From Pochonia chlamydosporia 170 (lineage: Eukaryota; Ascomycota; Sordariomycetes; Hypocreales; Clavicipitaceae), in NCBI RefSeq assembly GCF_001653235.2, contig NC_035791.1, forward strand, positions 5,828,001 through 5,892,000: a DNA stretch of 64,000 nt, read 5' to 3'. Positions 33,270-44,727 of this stretch are shown here, one piece after another. Below the pieces are notes generated by a model. The model made no database searches. It was not told where the DNA came from and worked only from the letters and a program-made list of their open reading frames with translations. Both the position numbers and the translations under genes were made by a program. How positions within the stretch are numbered: position 1 is the stretch's first letter; every line of letters starts with the position of its first letter.

Positions 33270-35217
33270 GGTGAAAGGAGGGAAGTGGGAAGTGGAGACG
33301 GAGATTTGTAGATGTTTTTGTTCTGGTGTTGAAGGACGAGTTGCGTCCTTTTTTAATAATTGTCGAGGATCGGGATAAATAGACAGAGAAGAGTGCAAAG
33401 AGGGATCAGCATACTCTTTTTATAACTTTCTTTCCGACTGCTACGCTGGTCTTCTTGCTCATCGTCATCTTACCACATCCATGCACAACACCATCAACAC
33501 GGCCGATTCCTTCGCCTTTCAACCCTGGCTCATCTCGCCATCGACCACTCGCCAATACGACCCTGTCAAGCCCATTTCCACATTGCAAGCCTCCCGGAGA
33601 ACAAAACACCACCCATCGAACAACTGCTCCGTAATTGTCAGCCCTCCACGCTGAACCCCTGGTCGTTGCACCCCCGGACCTTGATCTGAAATGGGAAAGG
33701 GCCCGTCCCCGCATGATCAAGGGCGGAAAAGCTTCTGATGATGGGAATTGCAGGACTTTTATCCCCTCAGATCATCCGTTTGATGGGTCTTTATCTGTTG
33801 GTAGATCCGATCACATGGGATCGGGTTTGCGATGAGTTTTCAGGACAATCGATGAACACCATCCTCATTCATCTGAGACCCGTCACTGACATGTTCCTCA
33901 ACACCAATCCCAAAGTACTGAGCACGACTCATCAGAAACAGGTGCCCAAGCGAGCAGATTACCCACCAAAACGCCCAGGCACAAAAGAGTCAAGACCAAT
34001 CGCAGATCTTACCCCGAACGTGGACAGACGCCCTTGACAAAACGGCACTTTATTCGTCCTCCAGAGCCGGGGTTTGCCAAGGAACCAACACGATCATGGG
34101 TTGTAGTGGGGGCAAGGAGGCAAAAAAGGAACTAGAAATCCGGGGTAAGAATGCCAGGCCCATGAAGCCGAGGACTGGAAGGGCATTTTGCTCTGCTTTT
34201 CTTTCATGTGGATGTGGGGTTGCTGACTCTTGCCATGCTTTTGCTTCTGGTCGAAGACTCTGGGAACAGGAGCCCATGGTTGGGGTAAATTTCTCCGCAT
34301 GCAAGTCTGTTGTTACGCGAGATGGGCTAGTTAGCTTGCTGCTGACTTCTAGGCGTATTCATCCGCTACGAGGATGCAGCTTGTTGGATTGGGATGGTGC
34401 TATGCTCTTAATTAGCCTGTTGGTGTACGGTCAAGGTGAGCCGAGTTTGTGATCAGGTCCAAGTTCTTCATGTGAATTGCTTGTGCGGTCAATGACGCTA
34501 TTCGCTCACCTTATTGTAACGTGGTGTTGTATGACTTCGGAGGCAGTGGTAAGAATCTCAGAATCACGAGTTGATTCAACCATTATGTACAACAGTTTAT
34601 TTCCACCTGTGGCACCAATTACACATGCAATCTTATTCCGAGCATCCCGCATAGGTACACGACCTGCTGCACAACCACAACCCACGACTGCCTATTACCG
34701 TTACATCACGACCGTGTTATTAATATCAACAAACAAGTTATAGCCCTTCCCGCTTCCGCTACTATTTGCATGTTGTGCATCGCCAAGAGTCCTTGAGCGT
34801 TCTGGGTAAAAAATGCGAAACATCCCGGCGGTGATCGGAATTAGCTTGGGCTAGTTGATCACGATGCCCTGGTTCATGGATTGAGTAATATTACGCATAG
34901 AAATGGCAGGGATGCCTCCTTCTTCGCTCTGTTTATAATCTCTCTAGTACGGGATTATACGGCAGCTATGTGACTATGCGTTAGGCTTAATAGTAAATTG
35001 TGTACTTTCATTCTTCTCTGGCGCACTTCCGTCTGACTAGTATTTTGTGCGGCAGTATCAGTCTGCGTGTTTCAACAGTCTACCACTGATCCACTACACA
35101 TCAAATTGTAAATTCAACAACTTTTCATCTATATGACAAGAAGACCCTGCGTACAACTAAACAAATCCCGCTGTCTAGACTGTCACTTTTCGCGCCTAGC
35201 CGCTATCAATCACAGCT
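33270..35217. other. Intergenic, about 1.95 kb, no gene seen
   Basis: Holds the HsbA-like gene promoter and the 3' flank of the serine-rich protein gene. Frames at 33406-33720 (minus) and 34096-34452 (plus) have no domain, no signal peptide and no neighbouring splice-compatible frames. Confidence 0.5.
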
Positions 35218-37599
35218 TCAGTCCTTGCAGGCGGGTAAACAGAGAAGTCCCAAATCCTCTGGATAGTACACGCAATACGTCGCCGGAGGACACAAGCCAG
35301 CAAACTATGATGAGGCAATGGTCAGCTCGGAAAATAAAGCATAAACAAGTAGATACTCACCACCCAATTTCCCGAGGTATCGCATACTTGCCACCCCGAC
35401 GGCTCAGTAGTGCATCTGTAAGTGGCTGGCGTGCACTCAGCTCGCTGAAAGTGTTCAACCGGCGCGCGTCCGGCCAGATCTGCCGGCACCGAAGTAGGCT
35501 TCAGGCCACCAGAGGCTTGAAGAGCAAACGCCCTAGTAGGCACACATGTAGTATACTTGGTAGACTTGGAAAGTAAGGATGACTGGCTGGGGCCAATACT
35601 CGGCGAGGTGACTGTTGTGGGGTCTACTGAATGCGAAATCTTGCTTGATGACTTTGCACTTGAGGACGAGCGGGTGGAAGAATGTGCGCTCGAGGATGAA
35701 GTTGCCTTGCTGGATGAGGAACTCTTGGTCGCTGAGGATGAGTCGCTGATGCCGTTGATGCCATTGCCCGTAGTACTTGATGAAGGTGCGCTTGAACTCG
35801 CTGGCTTGGATGAACTTGGACTAGCACTGGATGCAGGCTTGCTGGAGCTTGCTGCCTTGGATGAGCTCAGGCTAGAAGAGGCAGGCAGGCTAGAGCTCTG
35901 GGCTTTGGACGAAGAAGCAACACTAGAGCTTTCAGATTCCGGGGGTTTGACACTGGGCACTGGTGGGCTAATAATCGCTGGATTAGACGATTTGGGTCCA
36001 GAGCTCGATGCCTTGCTAGAGCTTGCAGGCTTCGAAGACGCAGGGCTTGACGATGCCGGGCTGGAGCTCATTGGCTTTGACGAGCTGCTCTGTGCCTGTG
36101 ACGAGCTAGCACTAGAAGGCTTGCTTGAACTCTGAGCATTGGAAGAGCTCGCCGGGACTGAAGAGCTTTGGGCTTTTGATGAGCTTGCTGGCTGTGATGA
36201 GCTCTCGACTTTAGATGAGCTCCCTGGCTTGCTTGAGCTAGGCGCTGAAGATGAACCTGGTGCGCTAGAGCTCTTTACCATAGAACTTGAGCTCGATGCT
36301 TGCTGGCTCGAACTCTGAGGCTGGGACGAGCTGGCTGGCTTTGATGAGCTTTCTGCATTGGAGGAGCCAGCACTTGACATTGGGGCACTGGAACTCGCCG
36401 GCTTTGACGAACTCGCTTTTGAACTGGATGCAGGTTGACTTGAGCTCGGTGGATTCGAAGAACTCGCAGGTTGCGATGAACTTTCAGCTTTGGAGGAGCT
36501 TAGGCTTGACTGTTTACTAGAGCTCGCCGGTTGCGAGGACGCGGAACTAGGTGCAATTGGGCTGGAGCTTGCCGCCTTTGAAGAATTTGGAACCGAGCTA
36601 GAGGGTTTTCCAGAGCTTGCCGGCTGTGATGAGCTTTGAGCCATAGACGAGATTACGCTTGAAGCCTTGTTGGAACTTGCAGGCTGAGATGGTTGGCCGC
36701 TTGACACAGGTGGACTGGAGCTCGCCTGTTTGGATGAACCGGGTTTAGAGCTTGGTATGGCCGCGCTTGAGCTTGGTGCACCCGAAGAACTTCCCGGTTT
36801 GGAGGAGTTCGGACTCGAAGATGCCGGGGCAGCAGAGCTGGCAGGTTTAGACGATCCGGGACTTGATACTGGCTGGGAGCTTCCAGGTTTAGATGAACTT
36901 GGCGGTCCGAAGCTCGCTGGCGTTGATGAACCACCAGCACCTCCTTGGCTAGAGACCATCCCCTGGCTAGACGCGGCTTTCGATTCCCAGGTCTTGGATT
37001 TCATCCCTGTGTGAGTAGTTTCTCCCATGCTCATAGGTGTGGTTTCGGTGTTGATCCAACTAGAACGTCCGTAAGGCGAGCTCATTGACTCTGGAGGAGG
37101 TGGTGGTGGATATATCCCGCCTTGACTCTCAGACTGAGGTGGCATGGAATTATACCCTCCAGACTGAATCTTCGAGGTAACAAGAGTTGACTTCCCCGGC
37201 GCCTGTGTAGGCAACCATGTCGTTATTCCAAAATCACCGCCATTGCTTCCTCCATGAACATTGGATTGTGGATATCCGCCCGAGCCATTTCCATTCTGGT
37301 TATCACCACCTCCGCTGCCGTTGCCCTGGTCGTTGCCAGTACCATTCGTAGAACCGCCCGGAGTTTCAATGACTTTCGTTTCGGTGGCTGCAAACATTAG
37401 CAATGTCAAGTTGTTAAGTTTAGAGTTGTTTCTTACGAGGTTGAAGATCTGCAGGGCAGTAACAAATATCGCCGTCTTGGTAGAGAACTCCTCCCCATGG
37501 AGCATACTGCGTCTGAGTAGCCGTAACAGTAACAACATCTGGCCATTCGGTGGCAGAAACACCAATGGCCAGCCAGGTGAGACAAATTGTCCGATACAT
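35218..37599 (-). CDS. Secreted, very serine-rich repeat protein with cysteine-rich ends
   Basis: Three exons: 37599-37437, 37387-35361, 35304-35218; 758 residues. Introns are 49 and 56 bp (GTAAGA and GTGAGT donors, TTTGCAG and CATCATAG acceptors). A signal peptide (MYRTICLTWLAIGVSATEWP) leads to a short segment with DGDICYCPADLQP, a Gly/Asn-rich spacer, then about 450 residues built from imperfect short units such as SSKPASSS, SSQPASSS and SSKAQSSS. The C-terminus is globular with paired cysteines (AECTPATYRCTTEPSGWQVC, then LCPPATYCVYYPEDLGLLC) and looks like a small carbohydrate-binding or wall-binding module of unknown family. The repeat is expected to be heavily O-mannosylated, making a stiff stalk. 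No GPI signal is seen. The last exon is supported by conserved cysteine spacing across the junction. Confidence 0.8.
35600..36950 (-). repeat. Serine-codon minisatellite inside the serine-rich gene
   Basis: Imperfect tandem repeats of about 24-36 bp coding (S)SSxxxSS units. On the plus strand the words GAGCTTGC, GATGAGCT and CTTGAGCT recur dozens of times. Copies differ at third positions, so it is an old array, though of a type prone to length change. Confidence 0.7.
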
Positions 37600-38240
37600 T
37601 TGACCGACTTAAAGACCAACTAACGCCAATATCACATCTTCTTTGCAACTCAGCTTCATATCATGCGCCAAACACGAACTCGTCTGGAGAAACATGCAGG
37701 CAGCCCGTCCATGCCAATTCTTAAGTCATCTCAATTAAGCTTTAATTCATTTTTCCTTTTAAATACTTTGCAGGGATATTTGGCACTATGACTCGCGAAA
37801 ACAGCGGATTATTTTTGAAGCTGTCTTTGGTATAGGTTATACGAAAGACGCTAACGAGATGTTGTTTGTTTAGCTCCTGACCCACAAAATCCCGGTTTCG
37901 TGGACAAGATCTCGGCGAGACCCATTGATCTGGGTTTGCTAAGATGCATAACGCATTGTTACAACTTGAGTGCCGCCGAGATTGACAAAGTTGCGCTAGT
38001 TGCGGATGGTTCGGCGCGTTATCTTGACTTTCAGCCAAGGCTTGCTGGAGAGTAAATTTGCCCGACGAATTGCGGTTTCCAGAACCGAATTCTTGGGACG
38101 CAGCATAGATTACTCAACTGGAATGGAACAGTGGGCAAGTGTGTCCGGAGCTCTGTTCTTTATAAATGAGGTATCGCTATGGTTGCATGATGGCATCCGT
38201 CTATTGATGCCGGAGTGTAATTCCTTGTCGCAAAACACAT
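37600..38240. other. Intergenic, no gene seen
   Basis: About 640 bases with the promoter of the serine-rich protein gene and the 3' end of the Rsa4 gene. No coding signal. Confidence 0.5.
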
Positions 38241-39908
38241 CTAGTTAGCCCATAATCGTACCGCCTTGTCCTTGCCTCCGCTGGCAACACGCTTGCCATC
38301 TGGTGCCCAATCTACAGCGTACACTTCATCATTGTGACCGGGGAGGTCGACTGCTAGTTTGAACGAGGCCATTGACCAAACCTTGAGAGTCGTATCCTTG
38401 GACGCCGTAACCAGTAGTCGAGAATCGGCCGAAAATGAACATTGGTAGACCGTGGCGACGTGCCCTCGGAGTGTGTTGATGAACTTGCCATCTCTGTCAA
38501 CTCGCATTAGCTTTTGTCCCTGCCTTATCAATCTGTCAAACGCCACATACCTTGCGCTCCAAATCTTTGTATGGTTGTCCCACCCTGCGCTAGCTATCAG
38601 GGTGTTGTCTGGAGAGAAGGTGACGTGGTTAATCTGCTTCTGGTGGCCAACCATTCGGGCCACGGGCTTTGTTCCCTGTGAAGGTTCCCACAAATACATC
38701 GTAAAGTCGTCGCTGGCGGATACTAGGCGTTCTGATATCCGGCCTTGAATTCTTGCTGCCTTCTCAAATCGCTCTTTAGCCTTTGCGCGCTTCTCCTCGT
38801 CAGTACCTGGTATAGGCGTGTGGTCGAAGTAGGCCGTCCTTAAAGCAAAATCGGTTGAGAGTGCCAAATGATTAATCCAGTGGGCGTGTGAGGATAACGT
38901 GTGTACTAATGTACCCTTTGCAGCGTCCCAAACTCGGACCATCTTGTCATGACTCCCCGTGTAAATAAGTCCGGTTCCACCCCAGCGCACGCAGCTGACC
39001 GAGCTTTTGTGTCCTGAGAGAACATGTTCTGTCCTTCCCGTATTCACAACCCAAACTCTCACAGTTCCGTCTTTGCTTGCACTGGCTAACCTTGGTGTGC
39101 CTTCTTTCCACAGATGATAAGGCTCCCAAGCAATATTCGTGATCCACTTGGCGTGCCCAGTAAGAGGGCTACCCACTGCCTTTCCTGTGGCCGGATCCCA
39201 AAGTCTCACGGACTTGTCCATACTTCCGGTCGCTAATCGCTTACCGTCAGGGGACCAGGCAACGCAAAGAACCCAATGCGTATGACCAGACAAGGTATAC
39301 TTTGGTGTTCCGGTCTCCGTATCCCATATCCTAGCAGTCTTGTCGCCAGAGCCGGTAGCAAGACGAGTATTGGTTGCGGGACTGAATTGGGCTGCCAAAA
39401 TCGCTTCTCCGTGGCCGGGAATTCTATGTGACATTCGCGTCACGGCATGAACCTTGAAGACTGATTGAGGTTCAGCAGTAAGCGTAACGGTCGTTTCGAA
39501 GGGATTCTCGATGCCATGGCTCCTTAAGAGCTGGAGTAGGTCTGTCGGATATTGGTCGACAATAATGTCTGAGTCTGGAATATGGATTCGAAATCGGTAC
39601 GGCAAATATTCTTCTCGTTCCTGTGTTAGGCCAAAGTCAGAAAGCCGTATTGAAGGCACGCAGTAGCGAGTACCAGCTCATACCCTTGATAGTAAAGTGT
39701 TCAAAAGAAGCGAGAGGTTCTTTTCCGAAGCGTCTGCAAGAGGCACTTCAATCACATCACAGACTTGATTCCCGTCACCGTCAAGGAATCTGGCCTTGAA
39801 TGAGCCTTCCGGCCCCGCCATTGCTGCGTTAACATCTTGCTGGACTCTTGACTTTTCAAGGTCCTCTCGTCGTTGCCGTTTCGACGGCGGGGGGACGATG
39901 GTCGCCAT
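38241..39908 (-). CDS. RSA4: Ribosome assembly WD40 protein Rsa4/Notchless (NLE1)
   Basis: Two exons, 39908-39684 and 39620-38241, 534 residues, with a 63 bp intron (GTATGA donor, CACAG acceptor). The N-terminal NLE domain spans the junction (FKARFLDGDGNQ, then EEYLPYRFRIHIPDSDI). Eight WD40 repeats follow, with clear units ending in TARIWD, SVRLWD, TVRVW, MVRVWD, TMYLWE, HTKIWS, TLKVWS and AVRLWAN. Rsa4 binds the Rea1/Mdn1 AAA machine through its NLE domain and drives late 60S pre-ribosome remodelling in the nucleus; it is essential in yeast. The protein ends exactly at the last WD strand, as usual. Confidence 0.95.
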
Positions 39909-40187
39909 TTTGTAAGTCCTTGATGCTGTAATTAATTTTGTTGCGACGCTCTCCAATTATTTTTGGTTCGCACACATGGAGGATGCTTTGGCGGGGCGGC
40001 AAAATTCTGAGAAAATTTAGGCGGTGAGAGCTCCTGCCACCGAAACAAGCATAACGCGATGGATCCCACTGGCCCCACCCGCAATTCCCAATGGCAATGA
40101 CGAGAGGTAGTTGATATGAGACTGTGATGTCCTCAGTGCCAGTGTAACTGGTCATGAAGATGGACATCTGGAACAAAGGCATTTTGC

Positions 40188-41213
40188 TCACGTGGCTTGC
40201 GGTTGATAAGACTTCGTTTTCTTGGAGGGCCCGTGATATTGCTTGAACTGCGGCAATTCAACGGTAGGCATAGTGGTTCTGGTTCCTGGCATTTGGAATT
40301 GTGACTCTTGCATCACCGCGTCTGGTGCCTGATTCGGACCTATGTGAACGAGGTCTTGGGGTAAGGAGAGGTCAGGCTCTGTTGGAAGAGCTGCTGGTTG
40401 TTGTGGATGCTCATCTTGGTCTCTTTGGTGTTTTCGTGCGCGATGTCGTTGGGCAGACAGAGTCTTCCTGCTCGCAACTACAGCTTGATGTCTCTGGTCC
40501 TGGGTTTCTTGCCGTTTTTGCCGCTGCATTTCTTCATTCTGGACAGCGTAGATGGCTGCTATCCTCAATTGAAATTGTGCTAGGAGACTTAGCCGGTCTC
40601 CTTGCGTCATCTTGCGATACTCCGTCTTGAACTGATGGAAAGTGTCTCCAGTCAGACGAAGAGCGGTGTTGGACACGCCAGCGATCTGAAGAGCTGCCGA
40701 CGTCTCGGGATCTGGCCTTGGCCCAATTTGATGTTCTAGTCCTATTGTTAGAGCTGATGTTTTCCTACACGTTGGGTAGGAGAGACTTCAACGCGCACCG
40801 TCTTCGTTGCCCATGTCGTTCCCATCCTGCTGGGGAAGGCCAGGCAGGCTGGGAGGCTCTGGCGTGCCGGCCTCGTGATTATGTTCGTTGCAAAAGATGG
40901 TTAGTATCCAACCCCCGGCCGACTTACGATTCACGGCCTTTGCCTTCCATGGACATCCAGTCTTCTTTGTGTGAGTTTTATGCTTGGTTGCTGTCGATTT
41001 GTACGGTCGGCCCCCGCGATCGCACACGAGGTCACAACGAACAATCTCGTTTTCTGCCACATCGCCACCGCCAATTTTGTTACGGTGGGATCTCGCCTTG
41101 ACAATCTTGTATCCCTGCCTTTCCATGCGCCTGTTGAGATCGAGGATGAGGTCGTCATAGGTATCGAAGATTCCCCCGTGGGGAACCGCAGCTGCCTCCA
41201 AGATTCCGAACAT
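40188..41213 (-). CDS. FAR1/WRKY-GCM1-like zinc-binding putative transcription factor
   Basis: Two exons, 41213-40799 and 40741-40188, 322 residues, with a 57 bp intron (GTGCGC donor, TCTAACAATAG end). Residues 15-114 resemble the FAR1-type DNA-binding domain related to WRKY-GCM1 zinc folds: FDTYDDLILDLNRRMERQGY, then Cys60, Cys64, Cys87 and a HNH motif at His111/His113 (CNEHNHE). The C-terminal part has a Gln/Arg-rich, probably coiled segment (about 190-260) and a basic tail with KKTK. The ATG at 41213 is the first ATG; the longer upstream frame lacks one. Such fungal proteins occur in one or a few copies and are annotated as FAR1-domain proteins of unknown targets. It is divergent from the MSH4 gene, sharing about 500 bp of promoter. 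Confidence 0.78.
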
Positions 41214-41710
41214 GACGGACGACTGTGGTAGTGAATGGTGTAAGAGGGGTGTGTGAATTTCGATTTCAGGTGGTGCGGAATGTGACACCTAACATTGAAA
41301 TGTCTGGACTGGGCTGGTTCACCAGACGTCTGGTTGGTGCAGGGCTGTTGGCTGTCCGGCAGCTGCTTGGGGTATCGGGTCCACTCTTTGGGCAGGTGGT
41401 CTCCTCCCCAACACTGCGCAGGTCAATTGGACAGGTGCCTCCTCCTACACTTGATCATCAACAACGGAAAGAACAACCATGTAGTTGCCGGAAATAAGTC
41501 AATTGCTGCGCAGCACGTCAGTTATAGTCAATGAAAACTTCGTGAAGCGCTTGAATGAATTCTGATTCTGATACTTTCAATGTTGACCCCGTTTCTCCTT
41601 CAACCAGTGCCATTTGCCCCTATTGTACCATACACAATCTCTGTAACAGGCCCTGGACGACACCCTGTGTGAACCCGTCAGGACGGCCATCGTCCATTGA
41701 GCTTCAAACA
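41214..41710. promoter_or_regulatory. Divergent promoter between FAR1-like gene and MSH4
   Basis: About 500 bases between diverging starts. An in-frame ATG for MSH4 lies at 41555, so part of this stretch (41555-41710) may be coding if that start is used. No element recognised. Confidence 0.5.
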
Positions 41711-44580
41711 ATGCCCCGAAACCCGAGGTCGTCAAGCGCATTATCGTCGCATTTTCAAGCTCCTCCTTATGAGCCTGGCCAATCTTCGCTTTCTAGGGCT
41801 CGCCGCTTTGCCCCTGCAAGCTCCAACGATGGTGCCTCTCGACAATCAACTCCCGCCGTCCCAATCACCAGAGCAAGCACAGCTACGTCTGGTAGCATTC
41901 AGGTTTCACGACCGTCGATAACAATCTCTGGTCGCAAATCCAGAGCGAGCAATCGATCCTCAGCACTTGGTACAGATGACCAGCAAACTGTGATCTGCGC
42001 CGTTGGCGAGGCCCGTGGCGTTTGTCCGTCTGTTGGCCTTGCTCTTGTGAACATTTCTCTCGGCGAAGCTGTTTTGAGTCAGATTTGTGACAACCAGTCA
42101 TACGTCAAAACAGTTCATAAGATTCAAATGGCACACCCATCCAGAATTATCTTCATGTCTTCGTCTTGCCCACCGAATAAAGACAGTGTCCTGTTCAGCT
42201 TGGTTGATGAGCTGATACCAGAGGCAGACATCGAGCTATTAGACAGAGCCGCATGGTCAGAGTCAGATGGTCTCGAATACATACAGAACCTAGCATTTGA
42301 GAGCGACATTGATCCGATAAAAGTGGCAATCCAGGGAAAATACTATTGCATTAGTTCACTTGCGGCGGTACGTTTGCCCAACTCTCAGTGTGCAAACCTC
42401 CTGTGCTAACTTGGGTCCATGCCATGAAATACATTGAGCATACTTTTACCATCAACTTTGCTCCCCATTCGCTGCGCATCAAGTATCGACCATCTGAAGA
42501 CACAATGATGATTGACATTTCCACACTGCAATCTTTGGAAATTGTTCAGAACCTTGAGAAGCGTAAATCCAAGGCCAGTCTTTTCGGATTATTGAACCAA
42601 ACCAAGACGCCAATGGGTTCCCGCATGCTACGAAATAATATTATTCAACCTCCCACGAAGTATGATACGTTTATTGGGCCACGGCTCGAGGCTCTGGAGG
42701 AGCTCACTGGGGCCGAGGAAATGTTCCATGCAACGCGAAAGGGTAGCTGCTATCGTCTTGCACATCAGACAGGTTTGTTAACGAAAAACAGCATTGGAAA
42801 ACTTCAAAGACATTGAGAGAGTTCTCACAAAGGGAAACACTAGTCACTTGAGCACTTGACATAAACTTACAAACTAACAGACGGTAGATGATCACGATTT
42901 CCAACAAGTGCACCATCATCCACGTCGAAGAGCAGATTAATCACGTCATCTTGATCAAAACGTTCCTCGAATCAATCAAAGAGCTGTATCAGGCATTAAT
43001 AGGGTGCAAAAGCGCGTTGTTGCTCAAGATTCGGGACATTTGTGATCCAGACATGACGGATCCCATCCTAACAGACATTTGCAAGGTCATAGAGGATGAT
43101 GTTACTTTCATGAAGTCACCGCTGGATATGCGCAATCAGAGGACCTACGCTGTCAGAGCAGGGATCAATGACATGTTGGATGTTTCTCGACAAACTTATA
43201 AAGAGCTTACTGAAGAGGTGCATCTCCACGTCAGTGATGTTGAAGGTAGGTTCACTATCTTGTGTGCTAAAAGAAGCTGGGATCAATGACACCATGTATC
43301 AGCCCAATACAAGATCCGACCGACACTCAAGTATGAAAATGGGCGCAAATATTGGTTTCACATCAAGCTGGGTGATCTCCCAGCTACTACCTTGCCGCGA
43401 GCCTTCATCAATGTCGTACAGAAGAAGGATCACATTCAGTGCCAGACCCTGCCACTTGTCAAGCTAAATTTTAGGCTGTCGGAAACTTCGAATGAAGTTG
43501 TCATGCGAAGTGACAAAATAATTCAAGAGCTACTCGTGGAAGTAAGGAGATCGGCGCCTCAGCTGTTTAGAGTGTGCGAATCAGTTGCTCTTGTCGACAT
43601 GATGACGTCCTTTGCACACCTTGCCACAATAAGAGACTACGTGAGGCCAGAGTTTCTGGGTACACTAGCGTTAAAGGCAGGGCGACACCCAATCCTTGAC
43701 AATGTAAGTCTGCCGTCCACCATGGGAGGAAATAGTGGCTTACAGGATTCAGATAATGTTCGAGGACTTTGTTCCAAACGACTATTATGCAACACCGCAG
43801 CATACTTTCCACATTGTGACAGGCTGTAATATGGCGGGGAAAAGTACATACATAAGAGCAGTCGCCCTATTGCAGATAATGGCTCAAATTGGATGCTTCG
43901 TCCCTGCCGAGTATGCGTCTTTCCCAGTGGTACACAGTTTATTTGCACGGGTATCGCTGGCCGACAACCTCCAAGCTAACCTTTCAACCTTCTCCCTCGA
44001 GATGCGTGAGATGGCTTTCATACTACGAAATGCGGATGATAAAAGTCTGGTAATCATCGATGAGCTGGGCCGAGGGACGAGCCCCAGGGACGGATTATCT
44101 CTCGCAATTGCAATGTCGGAAGCCCTCATACAGTCAAAATGTCTCGTATGGTTTGCGACTCATTTTACTGATCTTATTGATGTTTTGAACGACCGCCCGG
44201 GAGTGTTAAGTTTACATTTAGCGTCTGAGCGCTCAACTTCGGAAGATGGCGAGCCACGACTGGCGATGCTTTACAAAGCCAAGGCTGGCGCAGTTGACCC
44301 AAGCCAACATTATGGAATCGATCTAGCTCGATCAATGGGGTTTCCTGAAAACTTTACTAAACGAGCTGAGGAGGTTGCCATCGAGCTAAGACGGCAAAGA
44401 GAGGCCAATTGGCAAGATTCCGAGTCTCGGCGGCTCATGGCCCGTCGCAAGCTTGTTCTCAATTTATACGAGGCTTTGCAGCAAGCCAACGAACACGGGA
44501 GTGATGAAGCCCTGCCAGGGTACCTGAGACGATTGCAAGAGGAATTTATTACGCAAATGGATGCTTTGGAGATTTCATGA
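41711..44580 (+). CDS. MSH4: Meiotic MutS homologue MSH4, with two damaged splice junctions
   Basis: Readable exons: 41711-42367, about 42421-42742, 42792-42832, 42888-43245, 43303-43703, 43753-44580. The protein carries MutS connector, lever and clamp regions (LFGLLNQTKTPMGSRMLRNN, FLESIKELYQAL) and the ATPase with Walker A GCNMAGKSTY, Walker B LVIIDELGRGTS and FATHFTDL. It lacks the mismatch-recognition domain I, as MSH4 does. MSH4 with MSH5 stabilises crossover intermediates in meiosis. Four junctions read cleanly, but intron 1 has no AG before the resumed conserved frame, and intron 3 begins GG instead of GT. In-frame rescue would need weak alternative sites (AG at 42437-42438; GT at 42821) and would remove conserved residues. 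The gene may therefore be dead or produce an altered protein. Start at 41711 has the better context; 41555 is an alternative adding 52 residues. Confidence 0.82.
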
Positions 44581-44727
44581 GATACTGATGATGCTTGCTT
44601 TGCTTCGACGGCGGTTCCAGGGGGGGATGACTGTATTTCCTGGTTTTTACTTGCATCCTTGCCATCTTGGTAAGTATCTATGGAGTGGCCTTCTATCTAC
44701 GGAGGACTAATATTGTGCGTTGATGTT

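Noticed and set aside
34096..34452. 118-residue plus-strand frame, Cys-containing
   Set aside because: No signal peptide, no domain and an equally long overlapping minus frame; no support as a gene.
35557..36135. A 192-residue acidic, Leu/Glu-rich open frame on the plus strand
   Set aside because: It is the antisense shadow of the serine-rich repeat: serine and alanine codons read backwards give Leu/Glu/Asp runs. No start context or domain of its own.
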